Positions 1-6,199 of a stretch of DNA of 13,957 nt are shown here, piece by piece. Origin of the DNA: an uncultured Candidatus Competibacteraceae bacterium (GTDB lineage Bacteria; Pseudomonadota; Gammaproteobacteria; Competibacterales; Competibacteraceae); the NCBI GenBank assembly GCA_937960715.1, contig CALGOO010000271.1, forward strand, positions 1-13,957, given 5' to 3'. The first letter of the stretch is position 1, and every line of letters starts with the position of its first letter. The notes under the pieces were generated by a model. The model ran no database searches and was not told where the DNA came from. It was given only the letters and a program-made list of their open reading frames with translations. The translations under genes were made by a program, and so were the position numbers.

Positions 1-789
1 GAGGGATAGCGCGTGCGCAGGAAGTGCGCCATTTCCTGGGCCCAGTCCACCTGGGTCCGTCGTTCGCGTACCGAGACGTGCCGCCAGCCCGCCAGCGGTT
101 CGCGGAACATAAACATGCTGGCGGTACCCGCCCGCTCGTACTCATAGTCTACGCGACGCGGATGCTGGGGCGTCCCCACGATGGGGAGGCGCGTTTCCTT
201 CAATAACTGGATCGGTTGCTCATCCATGCAGAGCACGGGATAGCGGGGGTCGTAGGGTCGGGCGTAGACATCGAGCACGTCCTCCATGCTGGCGGCGAAT
301 TCGGCATCGGCGTCCGGCGGCATCACCCAATAGGCGATCTTCCGCGTCGTGAAGTGATTTTTTTAGGGTCCTACGCAGCGTCTCGTAGCTTACTGTCTCG
401 ACCAAGTCTAACGTGACGGCCTGTTCCGCGAGCAGGCGTAGGGTCCAATGGGCGAATCCTGGCGGCGGTGGTCCCAGCCGCAAGGCGATGATCTTGGCTT
501 CTTGATGGCCGTCGAGAATCTTGCCACGCACGCGATGCTTCGGCTGGCCGTTGAGGGTGATCTCAAACCCTTCCGTCACAAACCGCTCCCGAATGTTTTC
601 GATGGTTTTCGTGCGACAGTCGAAGGCGTTCGCGATCGCCGCGTCGGTCCAGTGAGGTCCATCCGCATCGGTCTTGAGCAGAACGCGAGCGCGAAGCACC
701 TTTTGAGCCGATACCCGTTGCCTCTTGACCAGACTGTTCAACAGGTCTCGCTCACTATCCGTTAGCCGAACAACATACTTTTTTGGCAT
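1..789 (-). pseudogene. IS630-family transposase, reading frame interrupted
   Basis: Reading starts at the ATG at 789 (MPKKYVVRLTDSERDLL). It gives a helix-turn-helix-rich N-terminal part of about 143 residues, up to LRRTLKK at 358-366. In that frame the downstream peptide is meaningless and ends near 220. Shifting by one base (+1) at the A7 run restores a good IS630 catalytic domain: NHFTTRKIAYWVMPPDADAE, then CMDEQPIQLLKETR with the first catalytic Asp near residue 189, then WRHVSVRERRTQVDWAQEM to the edge. The second Asp and the Glu of the DDE triad lie outside the window. An SD (GAAGGAGG) precedes the start by about 8 nt. Either a one-base insertion killed the gene, or slippage on the A run is needed for full-length protein. 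The relation is +1, not the usual -1 of programmed frameshifting. A homopolymer sequencing error would look the same. Confidence 0.8.
358..364 (-). other. A7 homopolymer at the transposase frame break
   Basis: On the coding (minus) strand the codons are CTA AAA AAA TCA. Six A residues instead of seven would join the two halves of the transposase in one frame (CTA AAA AAT CAC, L-K-N-H). The site is therefore the exact point of the frame change. It could act by transcriptional slippage, be a fixed inactivating insertion, or be an assembly error. Confidence 0.7.
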
Positions 790-790
790 C

Positions 791-812
791 GCCCAACCCT
801 CCTTCGTTGGGC
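791..812 (-). promoter_or_regulatory. Hairpin presenting the transposase ribosome binding site in its loop
   Basis: GCCCAAC (791-797) and GTTGGGC (806-812) are perfect complements around an 8-nt loop. On the transcribed (minus) strand the loop reads GAAGGAGG, the best Shine-Dalgarno sequence in this part of the window, followed by the ATG at 789. The stem edge is two bases from the start codon, so pairing could limit ribosome access and keep transposase levels low. The structure is seen in the sequence; the control role is inference. Confidence 0.5.
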
Positions 813-929
813 GTACCTTGCCTAAAATTGTCCGTGATCGCTACCCTAAATTAGAAGTGTGACAAAGCACTAGGCCATTGCCGACTGGATGCGCCAAAAA
901 CCGGCTGGAAACCCAAATCGACAGCGCGG

Positions 930-1009
930 CGATGGGTTTCGCTACGCTCAACCCATCCTAAGAAAGCACAATGAGTTGTAGGATGGGTTGAGCGTAGCGA
1001 AACCCATCG
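930..1009. repeat. Perfect 31-bp inverted repeat with nested palindromes (REP-like)
   Basis: The arms 930-960 and 979-1009 are exact reverse complements, separated by an 18-nt spacer (961-978). Each arm is itself palindromic: GATGGGTT and AACCCATC flank an 11-nt centre (TCGCTACGCTC). The transcript can therefore fold as one long hairpin or as two small ones. Arms of this type (GGGTTTCGCTACGCTCAACCC) are known as dispersed repeats in many gammaproteobacteria. The repeat lies 45 bp beyond the 3' end of the acyl-CoA-binding protein gene and may serve as its transcription terminator, although no T tract follows. Confidence 0.85.
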
Positions 1010-1053
1010 ATACGGGGCGAAACCACCAGAGGATCTGAACGGTTACGCCGCAT

Positions 1054-1314
1054 TCAGGCGTTCTTCAGCGATTCGACCAGGTCGATGTACTGCCGCATGG
1101 CGTCTTCGTTCGTGATGCCCTTGAGCTTGGCCCAGGCGTCGTACTTGGCTCGACCCACCAGATCGGTGAAGCCCGGCCGCTTCCCTTCGACGTCGCCGGC
1201 CGAACCCTGCTTGAAATAGGCGTACAATTTCAACAAGGTATCGTTGTCGGGTCGCTTGCTCAGTTTCTTGCTATCCTCAACGGCGGTCTGGAAACGGCTG
1301 GCGAGATCGGACAT
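1054..1314 (-). CDS. Acyl-CoA-binding protein (ACBP)
   Basis: This 86-residue protein has the length of the classic single-domain ACBP, a four-helix bundle that binds medium- to long-chain acyl-CoA in the cytosol and hands it to acyltransferases. The family signature is clear: LLKLYAYFKQGSAGDV near residues 26-41, then KRPGFTDLVGRAKYDAWAKL, which contains the Lys and Trp of the CoA-binding face, then the C-terminal helix AMRQYIDLVESL. I chose the ATG at 1314 (MSDLASRF) because it fits the family length and has AAGGA about 10 nt upstream. An upstream in-frame ATG at 1437 would add 41 residues with no family support. The gene is divergent from the WS/DGAT gene, an acyl-CoA consumer, which suggests that it supplies storage-lipid synthesis. 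Bacterial ACBPs are uncommon but well established. Confidence 0.93.
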   Translation of the reverse strand: MSDLASRFQTAVEDSKKLSKRPDNDTLLKLYAYFKQGSAGDVEGKRPGFTDLVGRAKYDAWAKLKGITNEDAMRQYIDLVESLKNA

Positions 1315-1485
1315 GGCGGTTGTTCCTTCGGTGATGGGTACGATGAAAACGAGTGTAGCCGAACCACGAGAGAGTTCATTGCATGGAGTGGCTATGGGCC
1401 GAACGCGGCGGACGAAAGCGCGCGGCGCGGCGGCCAATTCAACAAAGTTCCTTGTAATCCACTGGCTTAGAATCCCTGGTCATTC
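1315..1485. promoter_or_regulatory. Divergent promoter region between ACBP and the first WS/DGAT
   Basis: This 171-bp gap separates two divergent starts. On the plus strand TAGAAT (1468-1473) is a five-of-six match to a -10 box, but no convincing -35 lies upstream. It would place the transcript start only about 6 nt before the ATG at 1486. On the minus strand TACACT, with a weak ATGAAC 16 nt upstream, could serve the ACBP gene. No strong operator palindrome was seen. Confidence 0.35.
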
Positions 1486-2982
1486 ATGATGCTGGATTTT
1501 TTTATGCCCAAGAAAAAGCAGAGCGAGCCCGTATCGGGAATCGATACCGCCTGGCTGCGCATGGAGCGTCCCACCAACCTGATGATGATCACCGGAGTCA
1601 TGGTCTTCTCCGAGCGCCTGGCCTACGACCGGTTGCGGGAGGTCGTGGAGTCGCGCTTTCTGAAATATCAGCGATTCGGGCAGCGGGCGGTCCAGAAAGC
1701 GGCGGGCGCCTTTTGGGAGGTGGACCCGCATTTCGACCTCAGTCGACACGTGCTGCGCACCGCGCTGCCGGGCCGGGCCGACAAGGCCGAATTGCAGCAC
1801 CTGGCCAGCGACTTGATGAGCACTCCGCTGGATTTCTCCAAACCGATGTGGCAGTTCCATCTGGTCGAGGATTACCAGGGCGGTAGCGCCGTGATCCTGC
1901 GGATCCATCACTGTTACGCCGACGGCATCGCCTTGATTCACGTCCTCCTGTCGTTGACCGACTCCGCGCCTGACGCGGCTCAGGCGACGCCGGCCGCCGC
2001 CGCCGAGGCGAAGGAGGAAAACGAGGACGCGGGCCTGTTCCGGCGGTTTTTCGAGCCGGTGGACAGGGTGGTGAACACCACGCTCAAGCTGGGCCGTGGG
2101 CTGGTGGGGGAGGGCGTCGACATCGTCCGCCATCCCGCCCACGCGCTCGACTACGCCCGCAACGGCGTGCGGCTGACGGCGGAAATCGCCCGGCTGGCCC
2201 TGATGAACGACGATTCCAAGACCCGCTTCAAGGGCGATCTGGGCGTGTCGAAGCGGGTCGCCTGGGCCGAACCGCTGAACCTGCGCGAAGTCAAGGTGGT
2301 CGGCAAGGCCCTGGGCGGCTCGGTCAACGATGTATTGCTGGCGGCGGTGGCGGGGGCGCTGCGCGACTATCTGGTCGAGCAGGGCGATCCCGTCCCCGAG
2401 GATTTGCAGGTGAGGGCCTTGATCCCGGTCAACCTGCGACCGCTGGAGAAAGCCGCCCGGCTGGGCAATTTCTTTGGGCTGGTGTTCCTGGCGCTGCCGG
2501 TGGGCATCGCCAATCCGCTGGAACGGGTGTACGAGGTGCGGCGGCGGATGAACGAACTGAAGGAATCCTATCAGCCGATCCTGGCGCTGGGTCTGCTGGG
2601 AGCCGTTGGCATGGGACCCAATCTGTTGCAGCAACCGTTGCTGGACCTGCTGAGCAACAAGGCCTCGGCGGTGATGACCAACGTGCCCGGCCCGCGCGAA
2701 GCGATCTATCTGGGCGGGTCCCGCGTGTCCGAGATGATGTTCTGGGTGCCGCAATCCGGCCAGATCGGCATGGGCGTCAGCATTCTCAGCTACAACGACC
2801 GCGTTCACTTCGGTCTGGTGGCCGATCGCAAGCTGGTGGCCGATCCGGAGGCGATCATCGGCCGCTTCGCCGGCGAATTCGAAAAGCTACTGTTCATTAC
2901 CCTGATGAGTCCCTGGGGGCGGGAACTGGATTCGCGCGCGGTCGAGGACGCCCTCAAGCGGCTCGGTGGACCGGAGACTTGA
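1486..2982 (+). CDS. Wax ester synthase / acyl-CoA:diacylglycerol acyltransferase (WS/DGAT), first copy
   Basis: This 498-residue bifunctional acyltransferase moves the acyl group of acyl-CoA onto diacylglycerol or a long-chain alcohol, making triacylglycerol or wax ester at the membrane and on lipid inclusions. The N-terminal half begins with the family pattern VSGIDTAWLRMERPTNLM (residues 16-33) and carries the active-site HHCYADG at 141-147, matching HHxxxDG. The C-terminal domain shows GGSVNDVLLAAVAGALRDYL, LIPVNLRP and the signature AVMTNVPGPREAIYLGG. Length is usual for the family (about 450-500). Met codons at 1486, 1489 and 1504 are all possible starts and none has a clear SD. The first is taken here; MPKKKQSEP at 1504 is a realistic alternative. 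A phasin gene follows after 112 bp and a second WS/DGAT after that. Substrate preference cannot be read from the sequence. Confidence 0.93.
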   Translation: MMLDFFMPKKKQSEPVSGIDTAWLRMERPTNLMMITGVMVFSERLAYDRLREVVESRFLKYQRFGQRAVQKAAGAFWEVDPHFDLSRHVLRTALPGRADKAELQHLASDLMSTPLDFSKPMWQFHLVEDYQGGSAVILRIHHCYADGIALIHVLLSLTDSAPDAAQATPAAAAEAKEENEDAGLFRRFFEPVDRVVNTTLKLGRGLVGEGVDIVRHPAHALDYARNGVRLTAEIARLALMNDDSKTRFKGDLGVSKRVAWAEPLNLREVKVVGKALGGSVNDVLLAAVAGALRDYLVEQGDPVPEDLQVRALIPVNLRPLEKAARLGNFFGLVFLALPVGIANPLERVYEVRRRMNELKESYQPILALGLLGAVGMGPNLLQQPLLDLLSNKASAVMTNVPGPREAIYLGGSRVSEMMFWVPQSGQIGMGVSILSYNDRVHFGLVADRKLVADPEAIIGRFAGEFEKLLFITLMSPWGRELDSRAVEDALKRLGGPET

Positions 2983-3046
2983 AGCCCACCGAATTTTAGG
3001 ATGTTTAGTCTAACGATGGGTCGCACAATAAACTCAAATCGGGGTA

Positions 3047-3069
3047 GGGAGTCCTTGGTCTGGGCTCCC
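3047..3069 (+). promoter_or_regulatory. Hairpin in the leader of the phasin gene
   Basis: GGGAGTCC (3047-3054) pairs over all eight positions (one G-T wobble) with GGGCTCCC (3062-3069) around a 7-nt loop. It lies 25 nt upstream of the phasin ATG and 11 nt before its GGAGGA ribosome binding site. No T run follows, so a simple intrinsic terminator is unlikely. It may stabilise the phasin part of the message or partly separate it from the upstream WS/DGAT message. The role is inferred. Confidence 0.35.
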
Positions 3070-3094
3070 GAACGCCCGGCGGAGGAGCATCGTC

Positions 3095-3502
3095 ATGGTC
3101 AAGAAAGTCAAGGGCAACGCCGACAGCCAGTTGTCCCAGTCCGTGCGGGAATCCGCCCACCTGATCTGGCTGGCGGGGCTGGGAGCGTTCACCAAGGTGA
3201 GCGCGGAAGGCGGCAAGCTGTTCGAGGCGCTGGTCAAGGAAGGCGAAAAGGTCGAGGAGCGGACCCGCGAGGTCGCCGCCGGCGCGTTGGAAGCGGCCAG
3301 GGAACAGACCGGCGAGGCGCGCGGCCGGGTGGTCGAGACCTGGGACAAGGTGGAACAGATTTTCGAGGACCGGCTGGATCGGGTGCTCGGCCAGCTTGGC
3401 ATTCCCAGCCGCGAGGATCTGCGGGAGCTGACTCAGCGGATCGATGCCTTGCAGGCGCAACTCGAGGAGCTGGGTCGCGCCCAGAACCCTCCCCGGTCGT
3501 GA
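3095..3502 (+). CDS. Phasin, PhaF/PhaI type (polyhydroxyalkanoate granule-associated protein)
   Basis: This 135-residue, highly charged helical protein coats the surface of storage granules. It matches the PhaF/PhaI phasin family: VRESAHLIWLAGLGAF (residues 17-32) and EGGKLFEALVKEGEKVEE (38-55), then an amphipathic helical middle and the C-terminal signature LGIPSREDLRELTQRIDALQ (101-120). Leucines and isoleucine spaced through 109-126 suggest a short coiled coil for oligomerisation. Length is that of PhaI (about 140); the Lys/Ala-rich DNA-binding tail of PhaF is missing. The ATG has a strong GGAGGA 8 nt upstream. The next gene begins 7 nt after its stop, so the two are surely co-transcribed. 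No PHA synthase is present here, so the granule it coats may be PHA made elsewhere or the neutral lipid made by the flanking WS/DGATs. Confidence 0.9.
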   Translation: MVKKVKGNADSQLSQSVRESAHLIWLAGLGAFTKVSAEGGKLFEALVKEGEKVEERTREVAAGALEAAREQTGEARGRVVETWDKVEQIFEDRLDRVLGQLGIPSREDLRELTQRIDALQAQLEELGRAQNPPRS

Positions 3503-3509
3503 AGCCCGA

Positions 3510-4847
3510 GTGAGCGCGGCGAGGGAGTGGGCGACCCGCGGCGATGTGACCTGGGCGCGGATGGATACGCTCCACCAGCCGATGGTGGTGACGATTCTAC
3601 TGGCGCTGGCCGAACCGCTGGCCGACGAACGGTTGCGCGAGGTGTTGACCCGGCGCTTGCTGCCGTTCGCCCGCTTCCGGCAGCGGCTGGTCCGGGAAGG
3701 CGGCCGCCACGCCTGGATCGAGGATGCGGCGTTCGATTTGAACGCCCATCTCAAACGGCGGCGCTTGCCGGAGTTGGCCGATCGGCGGGCGCTGGCGACG
3801 CTGGTGGGCGAAGTGGCCAGCCAGCCGCTGGACCCGAGCCGGCCGCTGTGGCACTGCGTGGTGGTGGAAAACGTGGGAGCGGGCTGCGCGCTGCTGTTCC
3901 GGGTCCATCACTGCATCGCCGATGGCATCGCGCTGTTGCGGGTGTTTCTGACTCTGGCCGACCGGGCGCCGCGTTCGGACGGAGAATCGGCGCCGGAGGC
4001 GTCGCTGGAGGCACGGCGCGAACAGGCTCGGCTGGCGGCCAAGACGGCCAAGACGGCCAAACCGTTCGCCAACGGCTTGGCGCGGTTGCGGTGGGGTGGG
4101 GCGCTTCTGGCGGGGTTGCTACGGCAACTCGTGGTGATCCCGGAGCCCCGCACCGCGTTGCGGGGGGTGTTGAACGGCCAGAAGTGCATGGCCTGGTCGG
4201 CCCCGTTTCCCCTGGACGACATCGCGCGCATCCGCCAGCGCTGGGGCGGGCGAGTGAACGACGTGATGCTGGCCGTGGTGACCGGCGCGCTGGGCCGGTA
4301 TCTGCGGGCGCGGGGCGATGTCCGGCCAGGGCTGATGGGGCGGCTGGTGGTGCCGGTCAATCTGCGGCCCTACCAGGAAGACATTCAACTGGGTAACCAG
4401 TTTGCGGTGGCTTTTCTGAAGCTGCCGCTGGACGTGGTCGATCCGGTGGCGCGGCTGGAGGCGGTGCGCGCGCGCATGGCGCGGGTCAAGGCTTCGCCGG
4501 AAGCGATGGCCAATCTGCTGCTGATCCGGCTGGTCGGCGGACTGCCCGGCTGGTTGGAACAGGGGTTGTTGCGGCTGTTGGGGTTGAAGGCGACGGCGGT
4601 GTTGACCAACGTGCCGGGGCCGGAGGAAACGCTGTATCTGGCGAACGCGCCGGTGACGCGGGTGCTGGCCTGGGTGCCGCAGGTCACCAGCATCGGGATC
4701 GGCGTTTGCGTGCTGAGTTACGCCGGGGCCATCACCATCGGCGTCACCACCGATCAGGGCGTGGTGGCCACGCCGGGGGAACTGGTGGCCGGGATCGAGG
4801 CGGAAATCGCCGAACTGTTGGCGCGCGTGGGCCCGGACGCCGCGTAG
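3510..4847 (+). CDS. WS/DGAT family acyltransferase, second copy
   Basis: This is a paralogue of the first acyltransferase: about 445 residues from a GTG start at 3510, 7 nt after the phasin stop. It keeps the active-site HHCIADG (residues 133-139), WGGRVNDVMLAVVTGALGRYL, VVPVNLRP and TAVLTNVPGPEETLYLANAP, so catalysis of acyl-CoA-dependent esterification is expected. The N-terminus is unusual. Where relatives have an LSGxDxxxLRME-type opening, it reads ATRGDVTWARMDTLHQPM, and no ATG with an SD exists there. An in-frame ATG at 3444 would overlap the phasin by 59 nt and add residues without family character, so I prefer GTG 3510. It may differ from the first copy in alcohol or acyl chain preference. 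The linker between the two domains carries a small Ala-Lys-Thr repeat. Confidence 0.88.
   Translation: MSAAREWATRGDVTWARMDTLHQPMVVTILLALAEPLADERLREVLTRRLLPFARFRQRLVREGGRHAWIEDAAFDLNAHLKRRRLPELADRRALATLVGEVASQPLDPSRPLWHCVVVENVGAGCALLFRVHHCIADGIALLRVFLTLADRAPRSDGESAPEASLEARREQARLAAKTAKTAKPFANGLARLRWGGALLAGLLRQLVVIPEPRTALRGVLNGQKCMAWSAPFPLDDIARIRQRWGGRVNDVMLAVVTGALGRYLRARGDVRPGLMGRLVVPVNLRPYQEDIQLGNQFAVAFLKLPLDVVDPVARLEAVRARMARVKASPEAMANLLLIRLVGGLPGWLEQGLLRLLGLKATAVLTNVPGPEETLYLANAPVTRVLAWVPQVTSIGIGVCVLSYAGAITIGVTTDQGVVATPGELVAGIEAEIAELLARVGPDAA
4037..4060 (+). repeat. 9-bp tandem repeat in the second WS/DGAT
   Basis: The unit GGCCAAGAC occurs twice in tandem (4037-4054), followed by GGCCAA, and encodes AKTAKTAK in the poorly conserved linker between the two acyltransferase domains. 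It is in frame and probably structurally neutral. It is a place where copy number could vary between strains. Confidence 0.6.
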
Positions 4848-4884
4848 TTATCCATATCAGTCCCAGGGAATCGATGGAGGTCAT

Positions 4885-6150
4885 ATGTTGGTTACCCAGC
4901 CCGAAAGCGTTCGACGTCAAGCCAGCGGTCCCCGGATTGGCCTGGCCGTCGCGGGCGGTGGGCCGGTGGGGCTGGTCTACGAAATCGGGGCCCTGCGCGC
5001 GCTCGACGATGCCTTGGACGGGGTCGATTTCAATGATCTCGACGTGTACGTGGGCGTGAGCGCGGGCGCGGTGGTGGCGGCGTTGCTGGCCAACCAGCTT
5101 GCGACCGGCCAGATGTGCCACATCTTCATCAGCAACGAATCCGAGGAGCATCCGCTCGATCCCCGGATTTTTCTGATGCCAGCATTCGGGGAGTACTGGC
5201 GGCGGCTGTCAACCGCGCCCTATCTGCTGTGGGAGGCGTTCTGGCGCTATTGGCAGAATCCGCTGGACCTGAGCCTGCTGCAATCGCTGACCCGACTGGG
5301 TCGGGTGTTGCCGTCCGGGTTTTTCGACAACGAGCCGATTCACGAGTATCTGGCCCAGATGTGGAGCGGTCCGGGTCGGACCAACGATTTTCGCCAACTG
5401 GCAAACCGGTTGTATGTGGTGGCGGTGGATCTCGATACCGGCGAATCGGTGAAATTCGGGGCGCCCGGCTACGACCATGTGCCGATTTCCCGGGCGGTCC
5501 AGGCCAGCAGCGCGTTGCCGGGACTGTATCCACCGGTGGAGATCGACGGCCGCTGTTTCGTGGACGGCGCGTTGCAAAAGACCATGCACGCCTCGGTGGC
5601 CTTGCAGGAAGAGCTGGATTTGCTGTTGTGCCTCAATCCGCTGGTGCCCTTCGACGCCCGACTGGCGGTTCGGGGCGGCCGGCCGACCCAGGTGAACCGG
5701 CTGGTGGAAGGCGGCCTGCCGGTGGTGTTGTCCCAGACCTTCCGGGCGCTGATCCATTCCCGGTTGCGGGTCGGCATGCAGAAATACGACAGTGAGTTCG
5801 AACGTACCGACATCGTTCTGTTCGAGCCTAACCGCGACGACGCCAAGATGTTCTTCACCAACGTCTTCAGCTTCTCGGGTCGGCACTGGGTGTGCGAGCA
5901 CGCCTATCAGAGCACCCGTCAGGATTTACTGGCCCGGCGGGCCGAACTGGAGCCGATCCTGGCCCGGCATGGCGTTCGGATGCGGCTGGAGGTGCTGGAG
6001 GATCGCGACCGGCATTACTACACCGGCCTGCGCGATCAACGGGATTTGACCGCGCCGACGCGGTATCGCAGTCGACTGGCTCGGCATCTGCACGCGGTGC
6101 TGGACCAGTTGCAGGAGGTCGTCTCGGCGCCGACCGGCCGCGCGCGTTGA
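4885..6150 (+). CDS. Patatin-like phospholipase / acyl hydrolase
   Basis: This 421-residue serine hydrolase of the patatin family cleaves acyl esters of phospholipids or neutral lipids with a Ser-Asp dyad. All three family elements are present: the oxyanion loop GGGPVG (residues 24-29) after IGLAVA, the nucleophile elbow GVSAG with Ser59, and the catalytic Asp227 in VDGAL. A hydrophobic, Trp-rich stretch (about 105-125, YLLWEAFWRYW) could contact membrane or granule surface. There is no signal peptide, so it should act in the cytosol. GGAGG lies 4 nt before the ATG. The gene starts 37 bp after the second WS/DGAT and most likely belongs to the same operon, which makes mobilisation or remodelling of stored lipid its probable job. 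A role as phospholipase or as PHA/oligomer esterase cannot be excluded. Confidence 0.88.
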   Translation: MLVTQPESVRRQASGPRIGLAVAGGGPVGLVYEIGALRALDDALDGVDFNDLDVYVGVSAGAVVAALLANQLATGQMCHIFISNESEEHPLDPRIFLMPAFGEYWRRLSTAPYLLWEAFWRYWQNPLDLSLLQSLTRLGRVLPSGFFDNEPIHEYLAQMWSGPGRTNDFRQLANRLYVVAVDLDTGESVKFGAPGYDHVPISRAVQASSALPGLYPPVEIDGRCFVDGALQKTMHASVALQEELDLLLCLNPLVPFDARLAVRGGRPTQVNRLVEGGLPVVLSQTFRALIHSRLRVGMQKYDSEFERTDIVLFEPNRDDAKMFFTNVFSFSGRHWVCEHAYQSTRQDLLARRAELEPILARHGVRMRLEVLEDRDRHYYTGLRDQRDLTAPTRYRSRLARHLHAVLDQLQEVVSAPTGRAR

Positions 6151-6162
6151 TCGATCCGCCCG

Positions 6163-6186
6163 GCCTCGGTTCGCGTCGGCCGAGGC
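6163..6186. terminator. Possible shared terminator hairpin between convergent genes
   Basis: GCCTCGG (6163-6169) and CCGAGGC (6180-6186) form a 7-bp GC-rich stem with a 10-nt loop in the 49-bp gap between the convergent patatin and TetR genes. Only TTGT follows on the plus strand, with no U tract on either side. It would be a weak or Rho-assisted bidirectional terminator. Confidence 0.4.
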
Positions 6187-6199
6187 TTGTCCCGGTCGA

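Larger units (their letters stand above)
1..870 (-). mobile_element. Partial IS630-family insertion sequence, cut by the left edge
   Basis: The minus strand carries a transposase with the IS630-type N-terminal DNA-binding region and the first catalytic Asp. The transposase runs off position 1, so perhaps the last 100 residues and one terminal repeat lie outside. The inner boundary is not proven. IS630 elements insert at TA dinucleotides, and a TA at 871-872 just beyond the A/T-richer leader (about 820-870) is my best guess for the junction. Because the other end is absent, the terminal inverted repeats cannot be matched. Copies elsewhere in the genome would define the edges. Confidence 0.7.

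Noticed and set aside
358..364. Canonical -1 programmed frameshift (A_AAA_AAA) in the transposase
   Set aside because: The heptamer has the right phase, but the downstream catalytic domain is in the +1 frame, so a -1 shift would not produce it.
448..765. A plus-strand frame inside the insertion sequence
   Set aside because: It is antisense to the transposase N-terminal domain, with no SD and no family resemblance; not taken as a passenger gene.
930..1009. CRISPR-like repeat or terminal repeats of a small transposon
   Set aside because: There are only two arms, in inverted orientation, with an 18-nt spacer; no direct repeats or target duplication are visible.
1315..1437. A 41-residue N-terminal extension of the ACBP from an upstream ATG
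   Set aside because: The extension has no ACBP character, while the ATG at 1314 gives the exact family length and has an SD.
1480..2808. A 442-codon open frame on the minus strand across the first WS/DGAT gene
   Set aside because: It has a His/Gln/Arg-rich composition without any family motif and lies fully antisense to a gene with clear acyltransferase motifs. It is a product of GC-rich codon bias.
4037..4060. Short tandem repeat as a phase-variation switch
   Set aside because: The 9-bp unit is a multiple of three, so copy changes would keep the frame and not switch the gene.
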